This document shows positions 27,200 to 34,937 of a stretch of DNA of 64,000 bases, piece after piece. The notes below the pieces were generated by a model. It ran no database searches. It had not been told where the DNA came from and worked only from the letters and a program-made list of their open reading frames with translations. The stretch is from Pontibacter ruber (GTDB lineage: Bacteria > Bacteroidota > Bacteroidia > Cytophagales > Hymenobacteraceae), in contig NZ_JALPRR010000001.1 in NCBI RefSeq assembly GCF_023630205.1, forward strand, positions 930,001-994,000, given 5' to 3'. Position 1 is the stretch's first letter. Every line of letters begins with the position of its first letter. A program made the translations under genes and the position numbers.

Positions 27200-27599
27200 G
27201 CTGCTGCCGCTCCTGTTGCTGCTCGTCTTTGCTGTTGCCTGCAGCGACAGCGATGAAGGCCCGGGCATACCCAATGTGCCGGTAAGCGAACAGATCAACG
27301 TTACCAGCCTGCAGTACCCGAAGCTGCGCCAGGACGGCGGCTACGCATACTTAACGCAGGGCTACAAAGGCATCATTGTGGTACGCCAGCATGCCAATTT
27401 ATACTTAGCTTTTGAGCGGGCCTGCCCCTACAACCCCGATTGCGCGGTTGAAGTTGACCAGTCTAACCTGTTTATCGTTGACAAATGCTGCGGCTCGCAG
27501 TTCAATTTTCAGGGTGGCGTGATGAGCGGACCGGCAGTTTATGGATTAAAACAATACCGAACCTCGCTGGACGGCTCTATACTGTATATCACCAATTAA
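27192..27599 (+). CDS. Rieske-like lipoprotein without the His ligands
   Basis: 135 residues from ATG 27192, overlapping the dehydrogenase stop. Signal peptide ends AVAC with Cys17 as lipidation site. The fold pattern is that of Rieske [2Fe-2S] domains, with the two ligand loops readable as CPY (78-80, where CxH is expected) and KCCGSQFNF (98-106, where CxxH is expected). Tyr80 and Gln103 stand in for the two His, so a normal Rieske cluster is unlikely. Such degenerate Rieske-like lipoproteins occur in Bacteroidota with unknown function. Confidence 0.7.
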   Translation: MSRLLPLLLLLVFAVACSDSDEGPGIPNVPVSEQINVTSLQYPKLRQDGGYAYLTQGYKGIIVVRQHANLYLAFERACPYNPDCAVEVDQSNLFIVDKCCGSQFNFQGGVMSGPAVYGLKQYRTSLDGSILYITN

Positions 27600-27733
27600 T
27601 TTTTTCAGATTGATTTACAGAAACTTAAATTATTTCTAAAGATTTTTTTGAGCCTACACTTGCATAATCCCGAAAGCTGCTGTAATATTGCATCATAATT
27701 CAACGGCGCACTGCCAGCGAATAACCAAAACAC

Positions 27734-27807
27734 TCTTCCTTAGCTCAGTCGGTTAGAGCATCTGACTGTTAATCAGAGGGTCCCTGGTTCGAGCCCAGGA
27801 GGGAGAG
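27734..27807 (+). tRNA. tRNA-Asn (GTT)
   Basis: A 74-nt cloverleaf: acceptor stem TCTTCCT/AGGGAGA with one G-U pair, D arm GCTC...GAGC, anticodon stem TCTGA/TCAGA around loop CTGTTAA with anticodon GTT, T arm CCTGG-TTCGAGC-CCAGG, and discriminator G as expected for tRNA-Asn. CCA is not encoded. A terminator follows within 4 nt. Confidence 0.97.
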
Positions 27808-27811
27808 CAAA

Positions 27812-27840
27812 AGCCACTCAGAAATGAGTGGCTTTTTTGT
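27812..27840 (+). terminator. Intrinsic terminator after tRNA-Asn
   Basis: Stem AGCCACTCA / TGAGTGGCT with a short loop, followed by TTTTTTG. Confidence 0.85.
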
Positions 27841-27892
27841 TTTTGCCCTATTCCGTTAGCTAACAATTTATCCCTCATTCGTTAGACATTAT

Positions 27893-27936
27893 AAAAAAAT
27901 CCTCCAGAAACTCTTTTCAGAGGCTCCTGAAGGATC
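27893..27936 (-). terminator. Terminator after the CorC/CNNM gene
   Basis: On the minus strand ATCCTTCAGGAGCCTCT can fold onto AGAGTTTCTGGAGGAT (imperfect stem), followed by seven T. It lies 38 bp past the stop of the minus-strand transporter gene. Confidence 0.65.
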
Positions 27937-27973
27937 AGAACATATCAGTTTAACTTACGCTACAGTTTCGGGC

Positions 27974-29266
27974 TTACTCAGTCGGGGTTTCTATTTGCGT
28001 CAGCAGCACCTTGTCTATGCGCCCCCCGTCCATGTCGACTACCTCTACTTCAAATCCGTGGTACTGAAATTTCTCGCCTGTGGTCGGGAATCTGCCCAAA
28101 GTATAAGTAATAAAGCCTGACAGGGTGGCGTAATTGTCGGGGTCCCGGCGGATAAAATCCTGCCGCAATTCCCGGTTTAAGTCACGCACCTCGATAGAGC
28201 CGCTGATCAGGTAAGAGCCATCATCCCTTCTTACTATTTCAGGTTCGTCTGTCTCGTCCAGGTCAGGCAGGTCGCCTACAATGGCCTCCAGAATGTCGTG
28301 CAGCGTAATGATGCCTTCGATGGTGCCATATTCATCGATCACAATACCGAGATAATGCTTTTGTTTTTTGAATACATTAAGTACCGCACTGGCCGGCATG
28401 GCTTCCGGAATATAGATCGGTTGATAAAGTATGGCCCGAAGCTGCTCAGGATCGCTAAAGGGCAGGTTCTCATAAAAATTCTTGGCAGTCAGGATGCCGA
28501 TGATGTTGTCGAAATTGCCATCTGCAACAGGAAACTTGGAGTGGGCACTGTTATGAACGATTTCTTTTATCGTTTCCAAAGGCTGGTTGATGTCGATGAA
28601 CTCTACCTCTTTGCGGTGCGTGCGCAGATTTTTGGCCCGTTGCTCGGAGTAAGTAAAAATATTCTGGTGCAACTGTATCTCTTCCTTTGCCAGTATGCCC
28701 TGCTTGCCGGCTGTTTTAATGATCTGGCGCAGCTCTTCCTCCGACATCTTCTCCTCCGTTGGCTCCTTTATACCTACTACCTTGATCACAAAGTTGGTAG
28801 AACCGGAAAGCAACTTCACCAAAGGCATGGTAAGCGTGGTAAATACCTTAATGACAGGGGCTACGGCCAGGGCAATGGCATCGGCATTACCAAGGGCAAT
28901 TGTTTTGGGTATAAGCTCCCCTATCACTATGGAAAAGTAGGTGATCAGGCCGATTACAATGATGATGGAGAGTGTATTAGCGTAAGGCGCCAGAAAATTT
29001 ATCCCTGAAAGCCATACGTTGAAGTCATCGGAAAGTGCAGCCCCACCATAAGCGCCTGATATGATCCCGATCAGGGTGATGCCCACCTGTATGGCAGAAA
29101 GAAAGTCCTCCGGCTCTTCGAGCAGCCCCTGTACCGTTTGTGCTCTTTTGTTTCCCTGCTTGGCTCTCTGCGCCATCCTGTTCTTGTTAACAGAAATAAT
29201 AGACAGCTCCGAGAGGGCAAAAAAGCCATTCAGCATGGTTAAGAGAAACAGAACAACAATTTCCAT
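27974..29266 (-). CDS. CNNM/CorC-family ion transporter (hemolysin-like)
   Basis: A 430-residue protein with DUF21 membrane domain (about 1-190; helices near 1-20, 58-80, 92-118 and 128-150; PEDFLSAIQVGITLIGIISG), a CBS pair (about 205-325; VADGNFDNIIGILTAKNFYE and IDEYGTIEGIITLHDILEA) and a C-terminal CorC_HlyC domain (about 345-425). The family exports Mg2+ or Co2+ and is often mislabelled hemolysin. Monocistronic, in an otherwise housekeeping context. Confidence 0.9.
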   Translation of the reverse strand: MEIVVLFLLTMLNGFFALSELSIISVNKNRMAQRAKQGNKRAQTVQGLLEEPEDFLSAIQVGITLIGIISGAYGGAALSDDFNVWLSGINFLAPYANTLSIIIVIGLITYFSIVIGELIPKTIALGNADAIALAVAPVIKVFTTLTMPLVKLLSGSTNFVIKVVGIKEPTEEKMSEEELRQIIKTAGKQGILAKEEIQLHQNIFTYSEQRAKNLRTHRKEVEFIDINQPLETIKEIVHNSAHSKFPVADGNFDNIIGILTAKNFYENLPFSDPEQLRAILYQPIYIPEAMPASAVLNVFKKQKHYLGIVIDEYGTIEGIITLHDILEAIVGDLPDLDETDEPEIVRRDDGSYLISGSIEVRDLNRELRQDFIRRDPDNYATLSGFITYTLGRFPTTGEKFQYHGFEVEVVDMDGGRIDKVLLTQIETPTE

Positions 29267-29600
29267 TTATGCACTAAAAAAGTATATGCACTAAAGGTAG
29301 GAAATACTATGCAATGCTGCAGTCATTTACTGGTTATACTTAAAGCAAGCTTCTGCTGCTACTCGTTTAACGGGGTAAAGCAAGAGACAGCAATCGGCCC
29401 AACGTTCCTCCTGATCTGGAGGTGCTGCAGTCAGGCAGAACCAACTAGAGCTATACTTCCTCTCATGCCTCCTTCTTAACCTTTTCATTCTAAATGCAGT
29501 ATCTTCTTATACATGGTAATATTGCCATATAAGCGGATGATTGTAACAACTTTATACTTAAGCTACCCGATCTGATGCTTGAACCGATAACCTTACAACT
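29267..29600. other. 334-bp intergenic region
   Basis: Divergent region between the CNNM gene and a small lipoprotein gene. It holds several TATACTT words (near 29334, 29452 and 29552) but no gene or RNA that I can support. Confidence 0.35.
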
Positions 29601-29771
29601 ATGAAAAATATCAGAACATACTTCTCCATATTATTTGTGCTGCTGGCCGTGACGCTTAGCAGTTGCGAATTTATAGGCGACATCTTCGAAGCCGGCATGT
29701 GGACGGCGCTTATCATAATCGTGCTCATAGTACTGCTGGTGGGTTGGCTTTTCCGCAAACTCAGAAGATAA
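29601..29771 (+). CDS. Small lipoprotein with one membrane helix (56 aa)
   Basis: ATG 29601 to TAA 29771. Signal core SILFVLLAVTL ends in LSSC with Cys22 as lipidation site; a second hydrophobic helix (about 32-50, TALIIIVLIVLLVGWLF) is followed by a basic end (RKLRR). Similar tiny Bacteroidota proteins with EFIGDIF-like sequence after the Cys are sometimes misnamed phosphatidate cytidylyltransferase; that name is not supported by length or motif. A strong hairpin terminator directly downstream supports a real gene. Confidence 0.65.
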   Translation: MKNIRTYFSILFVLLAVTLSSCEFIGDIFEAGMWTALIIIVLIVLLVGWLFRKLRR

Positions 29772-29773
29772 AC

Positions 29774-29804
29774 TAAAAAGGAGCCCAAACAGGCTCCTTT
29801 TTAG
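29774..29804. terminator. Bidirectional terminator after the 56-aa gene
   Basis: AAAAAGGAGCC-CAAACA-GGCTCCTTTTT: 11-bp stem with A tract before and T tract after, so it can work in both directions. Confidence 0.85.
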
Positions 29805-29820
29805 TTTATGCAGACAGCAA

Positions 29821-29852
29821 AAAGAAAGGGAGCCTGATAGCTCCCTTTTATA
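29821..29852 (-). terminator. Terminator after the fatty acid hydroxylase gene
   Basis: AAAGGGAGC-CTGATA-GCTCCCTTT stem; on the minus strand it runs into a T-rich stretch. It lies just past the stop at 29862. Confidence 0.75.
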
Positions 29853-29861
29853 TTTCTACAA

Positions 29862-30470
29862 CTATTTGTTTCGCTTCGGCATGGTACCCAGGATATAATC
29901 CCACAGCGGCGACGACACGCCATAAGCCACATTGGGGTCTTTGTAATGGTGGATACTGTGGTGAATCCAAAGCTCTTTCAAAAAGTTTTTAGGTGGCGCA
30001 TACGCATGCACGGCGTAGTGCACAAACAGGTACATGGCGTAGCCAAACAGCAAGCCTGCAACAACACCAAATACAAACTGCCCAAAGATCAGCTTGAATA
30101 CAAAGAAAAAGAACGAAGCAATCAGTAAGCTCACGATAGGCGGCATGGCAAGTCGCTCTTTGTCTTTCGGGTACTCGTGGTGGTTGCCATGGAACGTGTA
30201 CTGTATTTTAGCCTTGGCAGGCGTATCGGTATCCATGTGGAACACGAAGCGGTGTGCCAGGTACTCGATCAGCGAGAAGATCAGCCAGCCCAGCAGAAAG
30301 AAGCCAATGGCCTCCAGCACGTTGATAAAGCTGTGCGTGATGCCGTAATAAATTAGCCCGATAGCGATAACGATGAAAATAGAAATAGGAAGGGCAATGT
30401 GCGTTCTTGTCAGTCTTTCCAGAACCGGATTCCGGAATATCTGTGCGCGTCCTTTGTGGTTCGGTTTCAT
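29862..30470 (-). CDS. Fatty acid hydroxylase / sterol desaturase-family membrane protein
   Basis: A 202-residue membrane protein with four helices and the di-iron His boxes of the family: HRFVFH, HGNHHEYP, HYAVH and HHSIHHY. The pattern and size match FA2H-type 2-hydroxylases or carotenoid/lipid hydroxylases, which insert OH groups using O2 at a membrane-bound di-iron site. Substrate likely sphingolipid or fatty acid in a Bacteroidota membrane; inferred. Monocistronic. Confidence 0.85.
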   Translation of the reverse strand: MKPNHKGRAQIFRNPVLERLTRTHIALPISIFIVIAIGLIYYGITHSFINVLEAIGFFLLGWLIFSLIEYLAHRFVFHMDTDTPAKAKIQYTFHGNHHEYPKDKERLAMPPIVSLLIASFFFFVFKLIFGQFVFGVVAGLLFGYAMYLFVHYAVHAYAPPKNFLKELWIHHSIHHYKDPNVAYGVSSPLWDYILGTMPKRNK

Positions 30471-30560
30471 ATCTTATTTATGCTATATGTATTCGGCTGC
30501 AATATTACTTAAAAAATAAAGCACGGAGTATCTGCTTTGCTAGGGCATAAACGGGATAGA

Positions 30561-31070
30561 CTATATATAGTTTATTAACGTCAATAAAGCCTCTGAGGTC
30601 TGAATATTTCCCGATAAAGTATAATGCGCCTGCCTATAAAACCATAGTCGTTCACTCAATGTTTTGGTCATGAAGTGGTTAAGCTCTTCTGTAGACTTAC
30701 CGGCAAGCAGCGGACGCACCGACAAATCAGAGTTTAAAAGCCGATTTACAAGCTCCTCAACGGGCACATCCAGGAAAAAACTTTTCCCGCTCCGGTTAAT
30801 AAACTGCATGTTATCGAGGAAGCAAGGCGCCCCTCCACCCGTAGCGATCACTGCCTGGTCGTATTCCTGCACCACCGCCTCCAGTGCCTGTCGTTCTTTT
30901 AACCGGAATTGCTCCTGCCCTTCCTGCTCAAACAGCTGCGCTATACTTTTGCCTTCCCGCCGCTCGATGTACTCGTCCAGATCCACGAAAGTATAACCTA
31001 ACTGAGTTGCCAGTTGCCGCCCTAAAGTGGTTTTACCGGAGCCCATCATGCCAACCAGGAAAATGCGCAT
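30561..31070 (-). CDS. aroK: Shikimate kinase
   Basis: A 169-residue P-loop kinase: GMMGSGKTTLGRQLA (Walker A, about 7-21), FVDLDEYIERREGKSI (shikimate-binding DxD), ATGGGAPC and LLNSDLSVRPLL (lid and Arg). It phosphorylates shikimate for chorismate and aromatic amino-acid synthesis. Normal length; no other aro genes nearby. Confidence 0.95.
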   Translation of the reverse strand: MRIFLVGMMGSGKTTLGRQLATQLGYTFVDLDEYIERREGKSIAQLFEQEGQEQFRLKERQALEAVVQEYDQAVIATGGGAPCFLDNMQFINRSGKSFFLDVPVEELVNRLLNSDLSVRPLLAGKSTEELNHFMTKTLSERLWFYRQAHYTLSGNIQTSEALLTLINYI

Positions 31071-31080
31071 AGCTTGTGGA

Positions 31081-31112
31081 ATTATGAATTAGAAATTATG
31101 AATTATGAATGA
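31081..31112. repeat. AT-rich repeat (TTATGAAT units), left copy
   Basis: Three ATTATGAAT/AGAAATTATGAAT units. An inverted counterpart of the same units lies at 31286-31319; together they bracket about 240 bp between aroK and the permease. Confidence 0.5.
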
Positions 31113-31170
31113 CTACAGAAGCGATCGCTGCGTGTTTTCACCAGCAAGCACGACGGCCGGTGAAGTATAA

Positions 31171-31194
31171 CTTGTTGGTGAAGACACCAACAAG
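31171..31194. repeat. Perfect hairpin in intergenic repeat
   Basis: CTTGTTGGTG-AAGA-CACCAACAAG: ten-pair perfect stem, tetraloop, no T tract. Related words (CACCAACAACTTG) recur at about 62,991. It looks like a REP-type intergenic palindrome rather than a terminator. Confidence 0.5.
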
Positions 31195-31285
31195 GGCCAA
31201 ATCGCGACGAACACTTAGAGGACACTAACAAGGGCAAAGGTATTAAGAGATGCCTTTAAAACGATGAATGCTGAACTATAAACCT

Positions 31286-31319
31286 CATTCATAATTCAGC
31301 ATTCATCATTCATAATTAC
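31286..31319. repeat. AT-rich repeat (ATTCATAA units), right copy
   Basis: CATTCATAATTCAGCATTC and following ATCATTCATAATTA are the inverted form of the units at 31081-31112. The block abuts the 3' end of the permease gene. Confidence 0.5.
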
Positions 31320-31327
31320 TTCAAGGC

Positions 31328-32389
31328 TTATTCCACTTTTACGCGTGGGTCAAGGGCGGCGTAGAGCAGGTCTACAAAGATGTTGATAAGTACGAACAGG
31401 AATGCAACAAACAGGGTGGCTCCCATTACCAGCGGGAAGTCAAGGTTTTGCACTGCCTGAATGGTAACTGCTCCCAGCCCTTTCCAATTGAAGATATACT
31501 CGATGAAAAAGGCACCCGCCATAAGCGAAGCCATCCAGCCCGAGGCTGCCGTAACCACTGGGTTAAGCGCATTTTTCAGGGCATGTCCCACAATCACATG
31601 GTAACGGTCCAGGCCTTTGGCGCGGGCAGTGCGAATGTAGTCCTGCGACATCACATCGAGCATGGAACTGCGGGTAAGCTGCACGATCACGGCCAGCGGA
31701 CGGATACCCAGCGCAATAGCAGGCAACAGCAGGTTGCGCAGCATAAGCTTTTTACCTTCAAACGGATCGATCTCGTAGAGCTGCCCTGTCAGGCTGAGGC
31801 CGGTCCAGCTGCTCCAGTAAAAGCCAAAGGTGATGGCTATAAGTATGGCCGCCACAAACGAGGGCACCGAAATGCCAAGCACCGATGAAGTAACCAATGT
31901 ATGATCTAAGGTGCTATGCGGGCGCAGCGATGCCAGTACTCCGAATAGTATGCCGAACACAGTAGCAATGAGCATAGCAGCCAAGGCCAGCCAAAGCGTA
32001 CCCGGAAAGTGGTCGAGCAGGATGTCGGTTACATTTTTATTGGTCTGGAACGAGCGGCGCAGGTAGGGCGTCTTCCACACCAAGGCATCCTCCCCTAAGT
32101 CAACAAGTTTGCTGTACTCATACTTCTGCTGGTTAGCTTCCGTATCCTCGTGCACCGACAGCGGCGATACATCGTTCATGTAGTAAAGCAGCTGTGTTGG
32201 TAACGGCTTGTCCAGGCCCAGGTCTTTCGTAATGGCTTCGCGGGTGCTCAGGTCCGAGCGCTGGCCCGCCAGCAACGCCACCGGATCGCCGGGCAGCACG
32301 TTGAACAGGAAAAACACTGCCACCAGCACTCCCATCAATATCAGCAATCCATGCCCGAGCCGGCTAAGTATAAATCCAAGGAATTTCAT
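31328..32389 (-). CDS. ABC transporter permease, DppB/OppB type
   Basis: A 353-residue permease: N-terminal helix with VFFLFNVLPGDPVALLAG, five further helices and the cytoplasmic EAA loop (YIRTARAKGLDRYHVIVGHAL, ANP-type end ALKNALNPVV). It would form the channel of a dipeptide/oligopeptide importer with a DppC partner and two ATPases, none of which is in the window. A long soluble insert after helix 1 (about 60-125) is usual in Bacteroidota versions. Upstream lies the SRA-like/HNH nuclease gene, only 8 bp away. Confidence 0.88.
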   Translation of the reverse strand: MKFLGFILSRLGHGLLILMGVLVAVFFLFNVLPGDPVALLAGQRSDLSTREAITKDLGLDKPLPTQLLYYMNDVSPLSVHEDTEANQQKYEYSKLVDLGEDALVWKTPYLRRSFQTNKNVTDILLDHFPGTLWLALAAMLIATVFGILFGVLASLRPHSTLDHTLVTSSVLGISVPSFVAAILIAITFGFYWSSWTGLSLTGQLYEIDPFEGKKLMLRNLLLPAIALGIRPLAVIVQLTRSSMLDVMSQDYIRTARAKGLDRYHVIVGHALKNALNPVVTAASGWMASLMAGAFFIEYIFNWKGLGAVTIQAVQNLDFPLVMGATLFVAFLFVLINIFVDLLYAALDPRVKVE

Positions 32390-32397
32390 TTGTTGTG

Positions 32398-33105
32398 TTA
32401 AACTATTTTGTCGCTTTTCTGCAGATTGTGCCTAGCACAGAGCAGCTGGATATTATCTATTTTAAGGGATGTGCCACCCTTTGAGAATGGTAAAATATGA
32501 TCAAAATGAAGATTGTCACTGCTCCCGCACTCAACACACTTACCTTTATCACGTTTCCATACTTCCAATTTAACAGAAGTAGGTATCATTCTATTATGAT
32601 TTAGATCTTTAAGCTCATCTGCTCTCTCAGCTTTCTCCGAGATGGTTTTATCTGATATTCTTAACTTAAATTTGAAAACGCTTCTATTCTCTGACTCTTC
32701 TTGCCAAGCATCAATGAGTTCAAAAACACCATTGTACACCCAAATTCCATCTTTAATCTTTTCATACACCTTTATTAGTTCAGGTTCTGAATCACTATTT
32801 TTAAAATTATGGGCAGCCTGAAAGAATTTCCCATTTTGAGTTAAAGCACCTTTAGGAGTAATCATCAACTGGTCGACCAACTTAGGGTAAGCCGCTTCAT
32901 TTCTCGGAACGTCATGCCCCTCGTAAATTAGTACTTGACCATCATCTTCCAATCTATCAGCATAAGGTGCTCCTTTACGCAAAGACATCAATATAACACT
33001 TGTCTTACCGTTTACTTGGAAGTTCATTCCGCGCTGCAGAGAATAGCCCTCTGAAAGGCACATCTCATTGTAAGAAATTATATCTCCTGGCTGAATTGAT
33101 TGCAT
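32398..33105 (-). CDS. SRA-like domain plus HNH nuclease (probable modification-dependent restriction enzyme)
   Basis: A 235-residue protein. The C-terminal 45 residues are a textbook HNH zinc-finger nuclease: KGKCVECGSSDNLHFDHI, then LPFSKGG and DNIQLLCARHN. The N-terminal 150 residues (RGMNFQ, SVILMS, VLIYEGHD, YNGVFELIDAW) resemble the SRA-type fold that flips out 5-methylcytosine or similar bases in ScoMcrA- and TagI-like type IV enzymes; this is a motif-level reading. Sampled 60-base lines are about 36 % GC against 52-58 % in the flanking genes, which suggests recent transfer. It has no methylase partner and stands alone between a transporter and a DoxX gene. Confidence 0.75.
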   Translation of the reverse strand: MQSIQPGDIISYNEMCLSEGYSLQRGMNFQVNGKTSVILMSLRKGAPYADRLEDDGQVLIYEGHDVPRNEAAYPKLVDQLMITPKGALTQNGKFFQAAHNFKNSDSEPELIKVYEKIKDGIWVYNGVFELIDAWQEESENRSVFKFKLRISDKTISEKAERADELKDLNHNRMIPTSVKLEVWKRDKGKCVECGSSDNLHFDHILPFSKGGTSLKIDNIQLLCARHNLQKSDKIV

Positions 33106-33127
33106 GATTATATCGCTAGGATTAGTG

Positions 33128-34219
33128 TTACAGCAACCCCTTCACCTCTTCCATCCCCGGCGTATCGTTGTGGTGCCACATGCCTTTCACGGTGCCGTTT
33201 TGCAGCAGCATGAGGCCCGGGTTGGATCGGATCATGGTTTTAAGTACCGTGCCGTCGCCGAAGAAGTATGGGGCTGCCAGGTTTACCTCATGACGAAATT
33301 CCTCGAACTCCTGGCTGCTGGCTGAAGTCAAAACTACAGGTGCTATGCCCTGCTGCCCTGCAGCTTTCACTAGTTGGTTGATCTTGTCAAAATTATCGCG
33401 GTTAGCTTTGGTGGTATTGTGTACCACAATGATCAGCTTGTTGCCTGACAGCACCTCCTGTGTAAAGTCACCCTGGTCGTTCCATACATTAAAGTCCGTG
33501 ATCTTCGGGCCATCTTCTGGATTGATCGCTACCATCTCCTTGAAAGTATAGCTCTGGTCCGTTGGATATTCTTCAAACTCCTGCTCTTCGCCGTTCTTCA
33601 CCATGATGTATTTATACTTCAGTGGGGCCGATGGCTTCATCAGCGTCGGGATGTTGTTGCCAATCTTGTAAGCGCGGAAGTCGATGTAGGGCAGGTGCTC
33701 GTAGGCGTACCAGCCAATGCCCACCGAAAGTATAGCTACGAGTGCTGTTACAGTAGCCCCCACGGTGGCACTGGTCAGCGGCTGCAGGTAGCGGCGCGTG
33801 AACAGCAGCACCACGATCATCACCAGCAGCACCACGTCTTTCGTGAACGACTCCCAAGGCGTCAGCTTAATGGCATCGCCGAAGCAGCCGCAGTCGGTTA
33901 CCTTGTTGAAGTAGGCTGAGTAGAACGTCAGGAAGGTGAAGAAGACGATCATGGCCAATAGCAACCACAGCACTTCTTTTAGTTTCCAACGGATCAGCAG
34001 CGCCACACCCAGCACGATTTCGGCCGCGCTCAGGAAAACGGACAGGAACAGCGCCGCCGGTTTCAGCGACAAAAACAGCGGCGAAATGTCTTCCGAAAAT
34101 ACCTCGAAGTATTCTTCCAGTTTGATGGCCGTGCCTACCGGGTCGTTGATCTTGATCAGGCCCGAGAAGATGAAGAGCACCCCTACAAAGAGCCAGAAAA
34201 ACTTACTTATGTATTTCAT
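33128..34219 (-). CDS. BT_3928-family DoxX-like membrane protein with thioredoxin-like domain
   Basis: A 363-residue protein: four-helix DoxX/MauE-like membrane domain (about 5-150) with FSGLIKINDPVG and the motif VTDCGCFGDAIKLTPWESF, then a soluble domain from about 210 with thioredoxin-like strands (LIIVVHNTTKANRDNF, NPGLMLLQNGTVKGMWHH) but without a CxxC in the usual place. This is the Bacteroidota BT_3928 family, likely involved in quinone- or thiol-linked redox at the inner membrane. Exact role unknown. Confidence 0.85.
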   Translation of the reverse strand: MKYISKFFWLFVGVLFIFSGLIKINDPVGTAIKLEEYFEVFSEDISPLFLSLKPAALFLSVFLSAAEIVLGVALLIRWKLKEVLWLLLAMIVFFTFLTFYSAYFNKVTDCGCFGDAIKLTPWESFTKDVVLLVMIVVLLFTRRYLQPLTSATVGATVTALVAILSVGIGWYAYEHLPYIDFRAYKIGNNIPTLMKPSAPLKYKYIMVKNGEEQEFEEYPTDQSYTFKEMVAINPEDGPKITDFNVWNDQGDFTQEVLSGNKLIIVVHNTTKANRDNFDKINQLVKAAGQQGIAPVVLTSASSQEFEEFRHEVNLAAPYFFGDGTVLKTMIRSNPGLMLLQNGTVKGMWHHNDTPGMEEVKGLL

Positions 34220-34278
34220 ACCTTCTGAGTTAGAAAGTTAGAGAGTTAAAGATTTAGAAAGTTTATAGTTGTGCATCC

Positions 34279-34346
34279 AACACACCCCTACCCCTCTCAA
34301 GAGGGGATTTTCTCCCCTCCTGTTTTTAGGAGGGGTCAGGGGAAGG
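34279..34346 (+). repeat. Composite GC-rich palindromic element, copy A
   Basis: Two hairpins in tandem: CCCCTCTCAAGAGGGG and CCCCTCCTGTTTTTAGGAGGGG, followed by TCAGGGGAAGG. The element ends at the base before the stop codon of the minus-strand DUF1599 gene. Its second half recurs at 54804-54842 and 55273-55310, its first half at 63049-63082. Confidence 0.75.
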
Positions 34347-34937
34347 TTATCCCGCAAAGCCCAGTTTGATCAGCGCGAACACGGCGTAGTTGATCATGTC
34401 GCGGTAGTTGGCTTCTACGCCTTCCGAGATCAGCGTCTGGCCCTGGTTGTCTTCGATCTGCTTGGTGCGGTAGAGCTTCATCAGGATAATGTCAGTGATG
34501 GAGCTCACGCGCATGTCGCGCCAGGCCTCGCCGTAGTCGTGGTTTTTGGCGTTCAGCAGTTTAATATTCTCCTCGATTTGCTCGCTGTACATGCGCTCCA
34601 CCTCTTCTGCCGACAGCGTCAGTTCCTGGTTGTCCTGCAGGTTCATCTGCATCAGCGCGATCACGCAGTAGTTGATAATGCCTACAAACTCGTCGCGGAT
34701 ATCATCTTCCACCAACTGCACGCCCTTCTCCTGTATGGAACGGATGCGCTGGGCCTTGATAAAGATCTGATCAGTAATGGAAGGCAGCCGCAGCACACGC
34801 CAGGCGGTGCCGTAGTCGATGGTTTTTTTGACGAAGGTATCTTTGCAGCGCGTTACTACCTGATTATATTCCTGGAGTGTTTGACTAATCAACTTTTTAA
34901 CTTTAATTTTAGAATCAATTGACGGAAATGCCAACAT
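34347..34937 (-). CDS. DUF1599 protein (nucleotide-modification-associated family)
   Basis: About 196 residues from ATG 34937, or 181 from a TTG at 34892; a longer frame begins at 34976. It consists of two related halves: KKTIDYGTAWRVLRLPSITD with QIFIKAQRIRSIQEKG, and AKNHDYGEAWRDMRVSSITD with IILMKLYRTKQIEDNQG, each ending in YRDMINYAVFALI-like sequence. DUF1599 is linked by comparative genomics to nucleotide modification; no reaction is proven. Its 5' end overlaps the divergent folP start region, and the folP -33 element lies within its first codons, so a TTG start would reduce the clash. Confidence 0.8.
   Translation of the reverse strand: MLAFPSIDSKIKVKKLISQTLQEYNQVVTRCKDTFVKKTIDYGTAWRVLRLPSITDQIFIKAQRIRSIQEKGVQLVEDDIRDEFVGIINYCVIALMQMNLQDNQELTLSAEEVERMYSEQIEENIKLLNAKNHDYGEAWRDMRVSSITDIILMKLYRTKQIEDNQGQTLISEGVEANYRDMINYAVFALIKLGFAG
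34880..34911 (+). promoter_or_regulatory. Promoter of folP-cdaA
   Basis: TTTG at 34880-34883, 20-nt spacer, TAATTTTA at 34904-34911 (one mismatch to TAnnTTTG). The predicted transcription start falls near 34918, at or just before the possible folP starts (TTG 34919, ATG 34928). Confidence 0.55.

Noticed and set aside
27734-27807. tRNA-Asn as an integration site for a mobile island
   Set aside because: No integrase and no repeat of the tRNA 3' end were seen on either side.
29601-29771. Phosphatidate cytidylyltransferase as the name for the 56-residue protein
   Set aside because: Length and topology are incompatible with that enzyme; only a lipoprotein signal and one helix are present.
31122-31130. 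GCGATCGC as a cyanobacterial HIP1-like repeat
   Set aside because: I noticed only this one occurrence; a single site is expected by chance.
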